This document shows, in pieces, positions 54,453 through 64,000 of a DNA stretch of 64,000 nucleotides. The notes under the pieces are model-generated. The model made no database searches. It was not told the DNA's origin and was given only the letters and a program-made list of their open reading frames with translations. The stretch is from NCBI RefSeq assembly GCF_932274485.2, contig NC_065881.2:51036702-51100701 (forward strand), given 5' to 3'. How positions within the stretch are numbered: position 1 is the first letter of the stretch; each line of letters opens with the position of its first letter. Both the position numbers and the translations under genes were made by a program. This DNA comes from Patella vulgata. Its lineage: Eukaryota > Mollusca > Gastropoda > Patellidae.

Positions 54453-57400
54453 TCAGAAGTTTATGACACCAAATAATGTTGGTACCATTTTAAGTCCATC
54501 AATTTGGGCAGTTAATGAAGTACAGTAATTCACCATATGCTTCAGATCTGCAGACATTTTATCTTGATATTCCTAAGGTAAGAAAGATTTAAACATTGAT
54601 GAAATTAAATTTATAGAGTTAATATGTATACCACACTTTTGTTGACTACAAGACAGTCCACATATTATACAGTATAAACCTTAAAACACATCTATCTTCA
54701 CATTTCATCTACATTTACAGCTTCAGATCATCATTTTGAGGATATTGAAACCCTTGCAAACAGCAATATTGTGAAAGTTGAATCTCTCAAAGAAATATTA
54801 TTCCAAAAATGGTTCAATTCAGCACTATGTTTACGAAGATATGATGCATTGAAAATTTGTGAACATTCGGCATCCACTGTTGATATATTAGAAATGGTCA
54901 AAACCAATTGGCATCACCTATAATTTTGAATATATTCTATTCATGAGCTTCAATTCAATCCAACTGCAAGAGTCTAAATATGATGAAAGGGCAGTAACTC
55001 TAATTATTATTAGAAGGACCAGGGCAATTTTATATGGCGGTATATTAGATTCAAAATTCTAACATGCTATCATATAATTTCTAACTTCTATTCATGTAAT
55101 TTCTAAATTAAGATAATGTATAATCCAACTTGTTTAATTGTTCAGTGTAAATTTTAATTCTATTTCATCTTATTTCTATTATTTAGACGAAAAACATCTT
55201 CTTCATTGATGCCATCAATGATGAATTTAGAATTTTTACAGGCCAGCTCTTGGTCTGGTTGAGGTTGGACTGTGTGCTGAGAGAGAGAGAGTTCAACGAC
55301 CACTCACACAAATTTTGTGACTGACTATGGTTCAATTTTATTTCATTAATTCGCTAGGGGTCTATCAGTGGGAGGACCCGGAGAAAACCCACGAGGTTGG
55401 ACAGGCAACCGTATTCCCTGTCAAGTACAACCATGGAACCGGGGAATCAATTCTGAAATTGAAAACAACATCGAATATGATATGGTTGGCAAATACTATT
55501 TCAAATACAAATACAATTTACTGTTTAGCTTATATTTGAAATACAATTTACTGTTTAGCTTATATTTGAAATAGTATTTGCAAACCATGTCACGTTCGAT
55601 GTTGTTTTCAATTTCAACACTCCGCCAAACCATTCAACGAGTTGTTGGTATCAACATAATCATCCTGATCAGGTAGGTACTCAATCGCCAAATTGAGCAC
55701 ACGGTGGCGACACCAAATGGTGTCATAATGTTGGTTGCTAAATAGAAGTATCAAAATTTTAAATTTGTTTGACTTTCATGCTTAACATGTAAAGCGACAA
55801 CAAAGTAGACATCTTTCATCTTAATAATAGAATAATAGAAATAAGATGAAACAGAATTAAAATTTACACTGCACAAATAAAGATTATACATTGTCTTAAT
55901 TTAGAAATTAGACGATAGCATGTTAGAATTTTGAATCTAATATTCTGCCATAAATTTGGCCTATGACATTTTTTTTTAACATTCCGATAAACTTAAAGAT
56001 ACATTATGGGAGATTCGATAACGAGTTGGCAGTTCTCACTATAATAGTTAAAAACTAGATAACGTAAAGGCAATTTGCTGAAAATTTCATTCAAATTGAT
56101 CCACTATGAACCGAAAACTAAGCGAATGAAATTTCTGCCTAGCCTCGGTCATCATTACTAAAGACAGTATGATAAACAGCATAGTCTCAATTATCTATTT
56201 AATCGTTTAATCGAGAAGGAAAGTTATGCAGTAAATCGGCTCACAATCCACTTAAGATCGCAGACTAGCGATGCCATCTAGAGTTGATTATGGTCTGGAT
56301 AAGTTAATTAATGTCTAATTAATAATTTAGATAACATTTCAGGCCTAAAGAAAGACCTGCAATACACAGATTTGGCTCTTGCATAATGTATGTTTAATCT
56401 TTATAACAACAAGAGCCCAACATGTCACTATCATCTGATAAAAAGCACATACATATGAGGTTCACAGACTGTAGCATACTAGTAAACATTTCAAGTTAAA
56501 TTAACTCTTAACCATGTGACCAGAATTAAACAACAGTTATTTGAACTATCCTAGGCTGTGAATTACTGTCAAATTTTAAAATAACTTGAGCGCTTTGAAA
56601 CTAATTTTTTATTAGTTTGTCCGGCCAGCCGTCCACAATTTGTTTGTGGACACTCTGCAGGTCACAATTTTTATCCGATTTCGACGAAACTTAATATATA
56701 GGTCTCCCAAAGATCTTGGTTCCTTTTGATATTGGCATATATCGGATGATAACTTCATGGATTATGGCCCCTGATTGTACGAAAAAATCATGTTTCTAGC
56801 TTGTGGGCACTCAAGAAGTCACAATTTTCATGATTTTGATGAAACTTAAAATGGAGGTTCATAACCCTAAGATCTTGGTTTATATCTTATTTTTGCGCAT
56901 ATCAGATCTTAACTTCCTGAATTATGGCCCCTGATTGTGCGAAAAATCGCGTTTTTAGTTTGGTCGTCCTTCTAGAGGTCACAATTATTATCCGATTTAA
57001 AAAAATGTTCGAATATATCACCGTTACACCGTAATGTTGCTTCATTTCGAATTTCTGAAAATGGACGAAAACTGCCAGACAAAATGGCCACCCCTCATAT
57101 GCAAATAGTGTAAATATATGGTATATAAAGGTTGTGGACCCTCTAGAAGTCACAATGTTAATCCAATTTTGATGAAACTTGAAATATAATATCTTTATAA
57201 CCCAAAGATCTTGGTTCCTGTTGGTATTCCATATCGGATCGCAACTTCCTGAATTATGGCCCTTGATTTTATGAAATATCGCTTTTTGTTTAGCTTGTTC
57301 TCTATCCATCTCTTGCAAAATGTGGGCGTATCCTGCCTGACAGCCGCTGGTTTAGTATATTCGATGGGAATGTAAATATGCATCCTCTAATTTTAGAATT

Positions 57401-60400
57401 ACTGCAAGATATGTTGTAAAATCACTTATTCATATTACATTATAATGTAAGGAAAGTCAAGCTCATTTTCCTTTTACCAAGAACAGATTCTTCATAAAAT
57501 ATAGACAGTGCCTACCTTCCCTTGATTTTTTCTCAATATTTATTCATAACTGTTTTCTTAATAGTATATAACTGACAACATGAAAATAGATTCATGTTAT
57601 TCTGTATTCTGGACTATTGAGTAGATATATAAATAGTAAATTCTACTTACATTTAATTCTTGTATTTCTTTACACATTGATATGTTATCATCATGAGCAG
57701 TTTTTAATGTTCGACGTAAACATCGGATTTCTTGCTCTCGTTCTGAAAATGTAATTATTTTGAATTGGATACAGTATTTAATAGAGAGAGAAATGGGATT
57801 TAGCGCCTACTCGACACAAACTAGGACATTTCGGGACTAGCATAATAAGAATGAAAATGATTATGTTGTTATTATGGATGTATCAAAAATGGTGACAAAC
57901 AAAACTCTACCCGTGCAACAAACAAATCATAATCAAGATATATCCCCCCCTCCCCATAACACTAAATTTTGCCATAAACAACCCAAAACTCTACATTACA
58001 GGATTTGAGCTCTTGTTTTACAATTGAAACAATAATATTATAAACAGATTATCCCTCACCTGAATTTTTTTGAAGGAAATTTTGTATAAAAGATTGCATA
58101 TCAACGGGATCTGATAAATGCTGGTCATCTGAGGAATCACTTGAGGTAGGTAACGATACTATAGTGTGAGTTGTCTCCCTTGGTAATACAGACGTCCCTA
58201 ATATGTTTTCACTTTGTTGAGCTTGTTCAGAGGAGAGGTCTTTTACCAGTTCACCTAAATTAAACATAAAATTAGCTATGATACTTAAAGATACTTAGTT
58301 AAGAGTTTAATAAAGAGTTGGCCATTCTTGCTATAATAATTCAAAAATAGATGATAAAAAAAAAGAAAATATTGAAAATTTCAGCCCAATTGCTTTATTC
58401 TGAACGGCAACTCCGTTGGAAGTTTGGACTAGAAATAGGCATCAACTGTGTCCGCACCGTCTACGAGAATTGTTGATCGTTTGATTGACACGACGATAAC
58501 TCCACCCACATATTCTCGATTATCAAGTAACATTCTCAATGGCTATGGTACCCTCAATTGGTAGGCCTTACAAAACCAATTCCCGGTCTGCCATTTCTGA
58601 TTTTAAGTTTAAATCCGAGCTTTATCCAAGCCATTCGAGGGTCTTCAGAGTTGATTATGAGCTTGCCATGTAAATAAAGGTCTAATTAATAATTTCTATA
58701 ACATCTGAAGCCTAAATAAAGACTTGCAATAGGCAGATTTATGTTTAAATGGGAATAAGAAAATATATTTAGAAATGTGTTTATGACTAATTATAACCCA
58801 ATACACTCCAGGATTATGTATGGCAACTCAAATCGTGTAACAAAATATTGCAATACAATTACGCATATAGCAAAATGTATTGTAATGTCATAAAAATGTG
58901 CACTTTCATCGATCTAATAAAACTTTATAATTAGAATGCCTGATGTTGAAGTGTACAAGCAGTTGCTATGCAAGATAAGCCCACAGAGAACAAGCTAAAA
59001 AAACCAACATTAACCCCGTTTACATTACAAATTTTAAGTGTAAACGGGTCAAACGTAAGCGTGACGCGCATGGTACGGTGCCAATCTGGCCCACTGAAGT
59101 GAGGTGGTCTCGGAACAGTACCAGGACCGGCTCGCTTTAAATTTTCGTAGTGTAAACGGTAACCGGTCTGAGCACGGATTACTGCGCATGCGCCAAATGA
59201 ACCTTGACCTTTTCCCCCGCAAACTTTGACAGCTCTGTCATCAGTTCTGTCAAATTGGCTGCTCAAACTAAATCAACCATCATAATTGTTTTCTTCTGGG
59301 TAATTTGTATAGGGACTGAAATTAACTTTTCTGTGAAGAGTTCCACATTTAGCGTGCTTGGCACGGTTCTGAGACCGGTTATTTTAGAGTAATGTAAACG
59401 GGTCAATTTCTTGAAATTTATCGCGGCCTGGCACTGTGCCCAAAACGGCACGCTTATCGCTGCCAAGTGTAAACGGGGCTATTGAAGCGAACAAGATCTT
59501 TAGGATATAAACCTACATTTCATGTTTCATCAAAATCAGATAAAAATTGTAACATATAAAATGTAAACAGACGCACGCACGTATAGGAGAGACAGCATAA
59601 TACATCCACATAAAAAACTCTTAGAAATTGATAAAACAAAATTGGGGTAATGCTAACAATTGTCATATTATCTGACAAAGACAGCTTTCAAATATGAGGT
59701 AAACCGGATAATCTTGCCAAAGTTTTCACGGAAATGAAAGGACCATAGCTCAAAAAACATGTGAATCAGTGCCCTAAACTAACCTGTTATTGCTTGTAAA
59801 TGTTGTCGACCAAACATATGCTCTTTTTTATTATGTAATGAACTAAAATACTGATTACACACTCTACAGTGTAGCTCCCCTACAGAATCATCCTAAAATT
59901 TAAAAAAAACAACACAATTTAATTAAATTTAAAACTTTTGTGGTTTTCAAAAACGGCAATGTAATCAACCACATTAAAACTAATCTGTTCTTGCAAGGCA
60001 TGTGTTATCTTTTAAAAGAAACCTAGCATGGCCTGGCACTGAATATGCCCACCAGCAATTACAGCAAGTTTGTAAGTCAGTGAAAAAGCTTTGTGTAGCC
60101 CTGAATTTCAATAGGGTTTCTACTTAAGACGAACCAAACCATCAGAGCACGTTTGTGGGGGGGGGGGGGAAATCTCATATACCTAGATTTGTAGAGCATT
60201 TACAAGGTTTCAATGCCATGGGCAATAACCTGGCATAAAATTAATGTGTATGATTCGTCATATGACGAGCTAAACAATCCCCATGAATTTGAATAATGTC
60301 ATCAAATCTGCAGAGCATTGACAAGAAATGTCAACTGATGGGCAGGCAGATGGACAAAGGTGACAACAATATACTCCTACTTAAAATGTGGGTGTATAAA

Positions 60401-63400
60401 AAATAAATCCAGGCCCAGAAAGAAGATGAAGAACAAGCAAATAAAGTTGAAAGGAAAGATTGCTTAATATATATGAACCTTTAATTTTTTTTAGTTAATT
60501 TTTTTTAAAGTTACATAATAGATTTACATACTTCAACATCTATCAGTGGATTATAAGAATCTGCACATTCTACTAAACCATTACTGCTGTTATCTTCAGC
60601 TACAAATATTCAAGGTCATTAATTCTGATGGCATTTAGTAATGTAATTTAACTGGATATACCAGGACATAATTCTTTGGATTAACTATTACTGAGCTAAT
60701 GATCAGGAATAAAGAATCCAAGTTAAAATAAATACAGTAATTGTATTACATGGAAATGTTTCTTGATACTGGATACTTGATAAAAGTAAATTCTAATATT
60801 GGTTATATAACTTAGCTATAAACAGTGACCCGTTTCATGCACAAGATAAGGAATTTGTATGCTCTCTAGAACACATGATACCATGTCTCATCTGAGGAGT
60901 TAGCATAGCTAAAAAAATTTAAAAAAAATATCACTTTTTTTTTTATATAAATATGAAGAGTAAATTTCTAATATTTGATATATAATAAAATCTACATCTG
61001 GAAACTCTTCACTTACGACATATCTGTTTCTGTTTTCTTTTTTTAATGATATAATTTCTATATGCATCAGATTGCTGGAAGACTTTTAATTCTTCTATAT
61101 ACCTTTGTTTATCAGCACTAGCTTCTTCTAAATATTTCTGACACAAAAAAGGAAAATATTCTTATTAGATTAGATCTTGTACAAATCAAAGGACGACAAC
61201 CAGGTAAGCCATCCATGCATATCAAATGCATCTTTTTGTATAAAATAGAGTAACAGCTTTAAAGAAAATATTAATCTTTAGAAGATGGTTTAATCATATT
61301 TTATCCTTATAGTTAATGAGAAAATTAACCGACACCAAGTAATAAACCTAAAGTAATACTCCAAGTGGTTGCAAAGTTTTGCTGGAGAATATGCTTAGAA
61401 AAATCTGGAATGTGTGCCTTTCTTTTCGTTTCCAACTTCCTACTGAACTATCATAAACATTGTCTTTCATAGGATTAATCACTACCTGTTTCTTATCACT
61501 GGACATACTTGACCATTCTTGCCCTAATATTTTTGTTACTTCAACAAACGGTAATTCAGGATTTATATCTTTTATTTGCTGTCTTCTTTCAATCGCATAC
61601 AAGACATAACTGAAAACATAAAATCAACGCATTCACATTTTTATTAATAAATGTCTAAGAATAATGTAAACAGTTTTATTTATATAAGCAAATCAAAAGA
61701 AAACACTACACTGGTCTTTTTAAAAAAAAAAAAAAAATCTAAAAGCCTCAATATGCCAAATAGCCAATAATCAACTTCTGTATGTTAATCCAATAAAATT
61801 AAGGACTTTAAACAGAACGTAGATTAGATGCTATCTTTTCAAGAATAAGATTTAAATATCAGGCATCGGCAAATAATCTATGAGAAATACAAGATGGCAG
61901 CATGAAATCTATAAAATGTCATATGATCTTACTAAATATATTTTGGACCAATATTTTTTTAATGAGACAACTTTTTATCTAGAATATTGTGCCTTTAATA
62001 TTTTTATTGCCTACCCTGATACAGGTCCTCTTGGTGCATTTACTTCTGGTGTGTTTTTTCTTTTTTTCCCTTTTGGCCATCCTCCTTTACGTTTCTGAAC
62101 CTATATCAAATGTATTATATATTAATAATGCATCATGTAAGAGGGAAATCTGCCGATTGCAGGTCCTTCTTTTGTCTTCAAATGTTATAAAAATTATTAT
62201 TTACACATTTATTCACATGACAAGACTATAATCAACTCTCTAGATCATTGAATGGCCGAGATTTATCTTAATCTTACATAATGCATCTTTAACATGTATA
62301 ATATAATACACATTCTTGACTTTTCTCTTAAACAACTAATTAACCTACAACTCTGTAAGACTTAGGAAGATCAATATGAAAATAAGTATAGTATAGTTCT
62401 ACACAGTTTCCTGATGTCCTCATGCCTTAATCCCCAAATCTACTTTAATCGAATATGATTAATAGGTAGGGTGGGTATTTTGATTAATGTTTTGATTGTA
62501 ATTTTGTTGCAGTCATTTATTTGTTGTATATAAGTAAATGACATTTTACACTGTATCAAAATGTTTTAGTTCTTGGATTGAGGCACACAAAATATATTGA
62601 CGACACTCATAAATTACATGAACATTTATCTTTCTTTTTGTTTTAAAAGCATCCAACAATCAAATTATATTTCACTGTGGTCAACTTGAGTAGAAAATAT
62701 TCATTATAGTCAAGGTACTGATGTAATGAAACTATACATCAAGCTTCTTCATTCTCAACCAATAAGAATCAAAGTTTTCATGTTCCAAAGCATCGACAAA
62801 TCAAATTACTTTTCTCTGTTTAGCCTCAGCAAAAAAAGCTTATCATTGCAAAATTCCCAAGATAATGGACCTATTGTGTTCTAAGTCTTAGCCAATCAAA
62901 TTGCTTTACTCTAAATAGCCTATGCAGAAAAAGTACTTCCTCAACATATTTACTCAATTATAGGTCCGAAAGACAACCAGAAAAGCTCTATTTAAATGGG
63001 GGAGAGACTACAAGACAATTACGTTATTTAATTCTGATAAATCATTTGTTTATATCATTTTTAGTTCCAGGATTTCCCCATGAGTAAATTTTAAGGGATT
63101 TTCATAAATTAACCATACATCAAATTATTATGTTTCAGTGGGCTAATATTCTTAAGACCAACATATCAAAGACTTAACTTGATAATGAAATTACTTTGTT
63201 TTGGACTTACCGGAGGACTAGTAATAGAAGTAGTTGCATCTGTTAAAGATGATATACTAATAGTGGGAGCATTTATTGGTATTGTACCATCTACAGATTG
63301 TATACATAAAATCTTTTTATTTAGCCCTGACTCATATACACCTCCTGTATTACCATCTACTATACTATCTTCTGATGTAGGTATAAATAGTTGAACTATA

Positions 63401-63799
63401 AAATACATTCATTCATAAAATAACAAATGAAACAGTGAAAGTTCAACAAAAACAGGTCAATATTGTTCTATCCCACATGTAATACATGTATGGTTACATA
63501 TTCCATAAAGGAAGCCTGGGGATTTAGTAGGCGTGGGTGAGGGGAGATGGGGGTCTGTTTAAATGTATAACATTCCTTGTGCGTAGGGATCTCAGTGGGA
63601 AATCAAAGTCATACCACTTGACTCAATTACAGATCTTATGATCTAAAACACACATGGTAGACCATCCCAGGGGAATATCTCACTTGTTAACATCAATTAT
63701 ATTAAAGTATAATATCATCCAAAATCTTCAACATTGAACACACAAATTATTTGTGAATTTAAACATTGATATTGTGATCTTACCGGGAAAAATAAACAT
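54453..63799 (-). CDS. HMG20-like HMG-box protein with a U1-type zinc finger and coiled coil, 371 aa
   Basis: Probable chromatin factor of the HMG20A/HMG20B (iBRAF/BRAF35) group, whose vertebrate members act with the LSD1-CoREST complex. Ten exons, frame-consistent: 63784-63799, 63211-63395, 62015-62100, 61486-61609, 61017-61137, 60532-60599, 59784-59892, 58060-58254, 57651-57742, 54453-54572 (stop TGA). Residues 68-87 contain KRKGGWPKGKKRK, matching the GGWSKGRKRK before the HMG20 box. The HMG box is about 88-157 (NAPRGPVSGYVLYAIERRQQ, LPFVEVTKILGQEWSSMSSD, KYLEEASADKQRYIEELKVF). C209-C212...H225-H231 is C-x2-C-x12-H-x5-H, a U1/JAZ-type finger that human HMG20A/B lack. After a Ser/acidic stretch (SLPTSSDSSDDQHLSD) comes a coiled coil (EREQEIRCLRRTLKTAHDDN ... 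EYQDKMSADLKHMVNYCTSL). The start ATG at 63799 is the only nearby one whose phase fits exon 2. The C-terminus is shorter than in HMG20A. AATAAA follows at 54387-54382. Confidence 0.87.
54721..54923 (+). CDS. Candidate terminal exon of an unidentified plus-strand gene
   Basis: Follows CATCTACATTTACAG; starts two bases into a codon and reads 66 residues (SDHHFEDIETLANSNIVKVE, KEILFQKWFNSALCLRRYDA, TVDILEMVKTNWHHL) to TAA at 54921-54923. Composition is that of a normal soluble protein. It lies on the opposite strand within the last intron of the HMG20-like gene, so the two genes would be convergent and overlapping. Function unknown. Confidence 0.45.
55035..55965. mobile_element. ~0.93-kb long inverted repeat element with inner palindrome
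   Basis: Outer arms: ATTAGATTCAAAATTCTAAC at about 55049 and its complement at about 55930, about 140 bp each with small gaps. Inner palindrome 55457-55615: GAAAACAACATCGAA and TGCAAATACTATTTCAAATA mirrored around two direct copies of ACAATTTACTGTTTAGCTTA. A SINE-1 fragment sits in the left arm. Nature unresolved; lies in the last intron of the HMG20-like gene. Confidence 0.7.
55279..55450 (-). mobile_element. SINE-1 copy with small deletions
   Basis: GA-rich tail, GTTCAACGACCACTC, AATTCGCTAGGGGTCTATCA, GGACCCGGAGAAAACCCACG and part of the B-box region (GGAACCGGGGAATC). Confidence 0.8.
55993..56397 (+). mobile_element. TTAA MITE, near-complete copy
   Basis: TTAAAGATACATTATGGGAG at the left, ATTTGGCTCTTGCATAATGT then ATGTTTAA at the right, about 400 bp. 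Confidence 0.85.
56618..57352 (+). mobile_element. Hairpin/satellite element, copy F, hairpin start missing
   Basis: Begins inside the GTCC-rich lead-in (CCGTCCACAATTTGTTTGTG), carries about two units, and ends GTGGGCGTATCCTGCCTGAC, AGCCGCTGGTT. Confidence 0.8.
57779..57845 (-). mobile_element. SINE-1 3' end fragment
   Basis: GAGAGAGAAATGGGATTTAG, CTACTCGACACAAACTAGGA, CATTTCGGGACTAGCAT. Confidence 0.75.
58285..58748 (+). mobile_element. TTAA MITE, variant copy
   Basis: TTAAAGATACTTAGTTAAGA left end, TTGGCCATTCTTGCTATAAT, right end GCAATAGGCAGATTTATG then TTTAA. Shares a variant middle with 25160-25309. Confidence 0.75.
59012..59482. mobile_element. Non-autonomous element with CCCCGTTTACA inverted ends
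   Basis: TAACCCCGTTTACA at the left and TGTAAACGGGGCTA at the right, compatible with a TA target duplication. Internal echoes (AAGTGTAAACGGGTC, GTGTAAACGGTAACCGG, AATGTAAACGGGTCAA) suggest nested or duplicated termini. GC-rich relative to the surrounding intron; no coding capacity. Confidence 0.75.
59484..59620 (-). mobile_element. Hairpin/satellite element, degraded start
   Basis: CAAGATCTTTAGGATATAAA, CATCAAAATCAGATAAAAAT and the end AATACATCCACAT followed by AAAAAA correspond to the beginning of the family in reverse orientation. Confidence 0.6.
60330..60400 (-). mobile_element. Hairpin/satellite element, short terminal remnant
   Basis: Minus strand reads ATACACCCACATTTTAAGTA directly after a T run, then GTTGTCACCTTTGTCC, the degraded start of the family. 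Confidence 0.5.
62122..62292 (-). mobile_element. TTAA MITE, internally deleted reverse copy
   Basis: TTAATAATGCATCATGTAAG at one end and CTTACATAATGCATCTTTAA at the other; only about 170 bp remain. Confidence 0.75.
62640..62960 (-). repeat. Diverged copies of the ~150-bp tandem repeat of the PBDC1 locus
   Basis: Reverse complement shows AAAGCAATTTGATTGGCTAA and similar pieces matching the units at 48215-49650. It lies in intron 2 of the HMG20-like gene. Confidence 0.6.
63545..63670 (-). mobile_element. SINE-1, strongly degraded
   Basis: CTTGTGCGTAGGGATCTCAG, CACTTGACTCAATTACAGAT, CTTATGATC follow the order of a minus-strand SINE-1 with much lost. Confidence 0.5.
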
Positions 63800-64000
63800 T
63801 TTACCATTGATACACGAATCATGTACTATAGTGCATTTCAGAACCATTTGTAACAAGCGACTCAAAAAATGAGGCTAGACATATTCCACAAGTTATGTCA
63901 AACAGTGATGCCATATTCTTATCCTGGAGAGCATGCGCAATAAATACTACTGGTGTACACAGGAATAACCATATGATAGACAGACACTTTTTAAGTATTT

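Noticed and set aside
54446-54597. Plus-strand exon ending CCTAAG|GTAAGA
   Set aside because: Its frames contain stops or do not fit the phases of the neighbouring plus-strand exons; the sequence is explained by the minus-strand last exon of the HMG20-like gene.

Overview
The window looks like a repeat-rich, AT-rich animal nuclear genome, most likely a mollusc (possibly a limpet-like gastropod). Genes have short exons, GT-AG introns (one GC-AG) and no operons. The dispersed repeats are tRNA-derived SINEs, TTAA-type MITEs, non-LTR retrotransposons and hairpin-ended satellite-bearing elements of the kind known from molluscs. The species call is inference; the eukaryotic, metazoan nature is directly visible in the genes.

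Four host genes are supported. (1) 1-4911, +: the 3' end of a chitin synthase (five exons, last two membrane segments, stop at 4909-4911). (2) 9099-14245, -: a complete seven-exon T-box transcription factor of 446 residues with an N-terminal PLDLS (CtBP-type) motif formed across the exon 1/2 junction. (3) 44355/44419-50729, +: PBDC1, whose introns are loaded with repeats. (4) 54453-63799, -: a ten-exon, 371-residue HMG20-like protein with an HMG box, a U1/JAZ-type C2H2 zinc finger and a C-terminal coiled coil. Two further plus-strand exons (53773-53843, 54721-54923) hint at an unidentified gene that overlaps the 3' end of the HMG20-like gene.

The rest is dominated by mobile DNA. 16.0-26.1 kb holds two minus-strand LINEs, one split by a satellite-bearing element. 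26.8-28.3, 38.6-42.9, 45.8-47.8, 50.0-50.5, 52.0-52.7 and 56.6-57.4 kb hold members of a family that starts with a hairpin, carries GTCC-rich sequence and ~160-340 bp tandem repeats, and ends in a GGCAGCCGCTGGTT-like terminus. Several sit nested in one another, always after a run of T, with no target duplication. 33.6-36.3 kb is a 2.68-kb foldback element with a 9-bp target duplication and inverted satellite arms. Penelope-like fragments lie on both sides of it. Small hAT-like elements with perfect 8-bp duplications (895-1330, 1918-2347, 29608-29966), a TTAA MITE family (about a dozen copies), and two SINE families (SINE-1 with a CT-rich tail, SINE-2 with an ATTTC-rich tail) fill introns and intergenic DNA.

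The strongest candidate for something undescribed is the hairpin/satellite family, because the window contains filled and empty sites that show precise, duplication-free insertion at T-run/A junctions, including into its own satellite units. The large foldback element and the HMG box plus U1-finger architecture are also worth follow-up. Exon coordinates were read by eye from splice signals and reading-frame continuity; no alignment or database search was possible.
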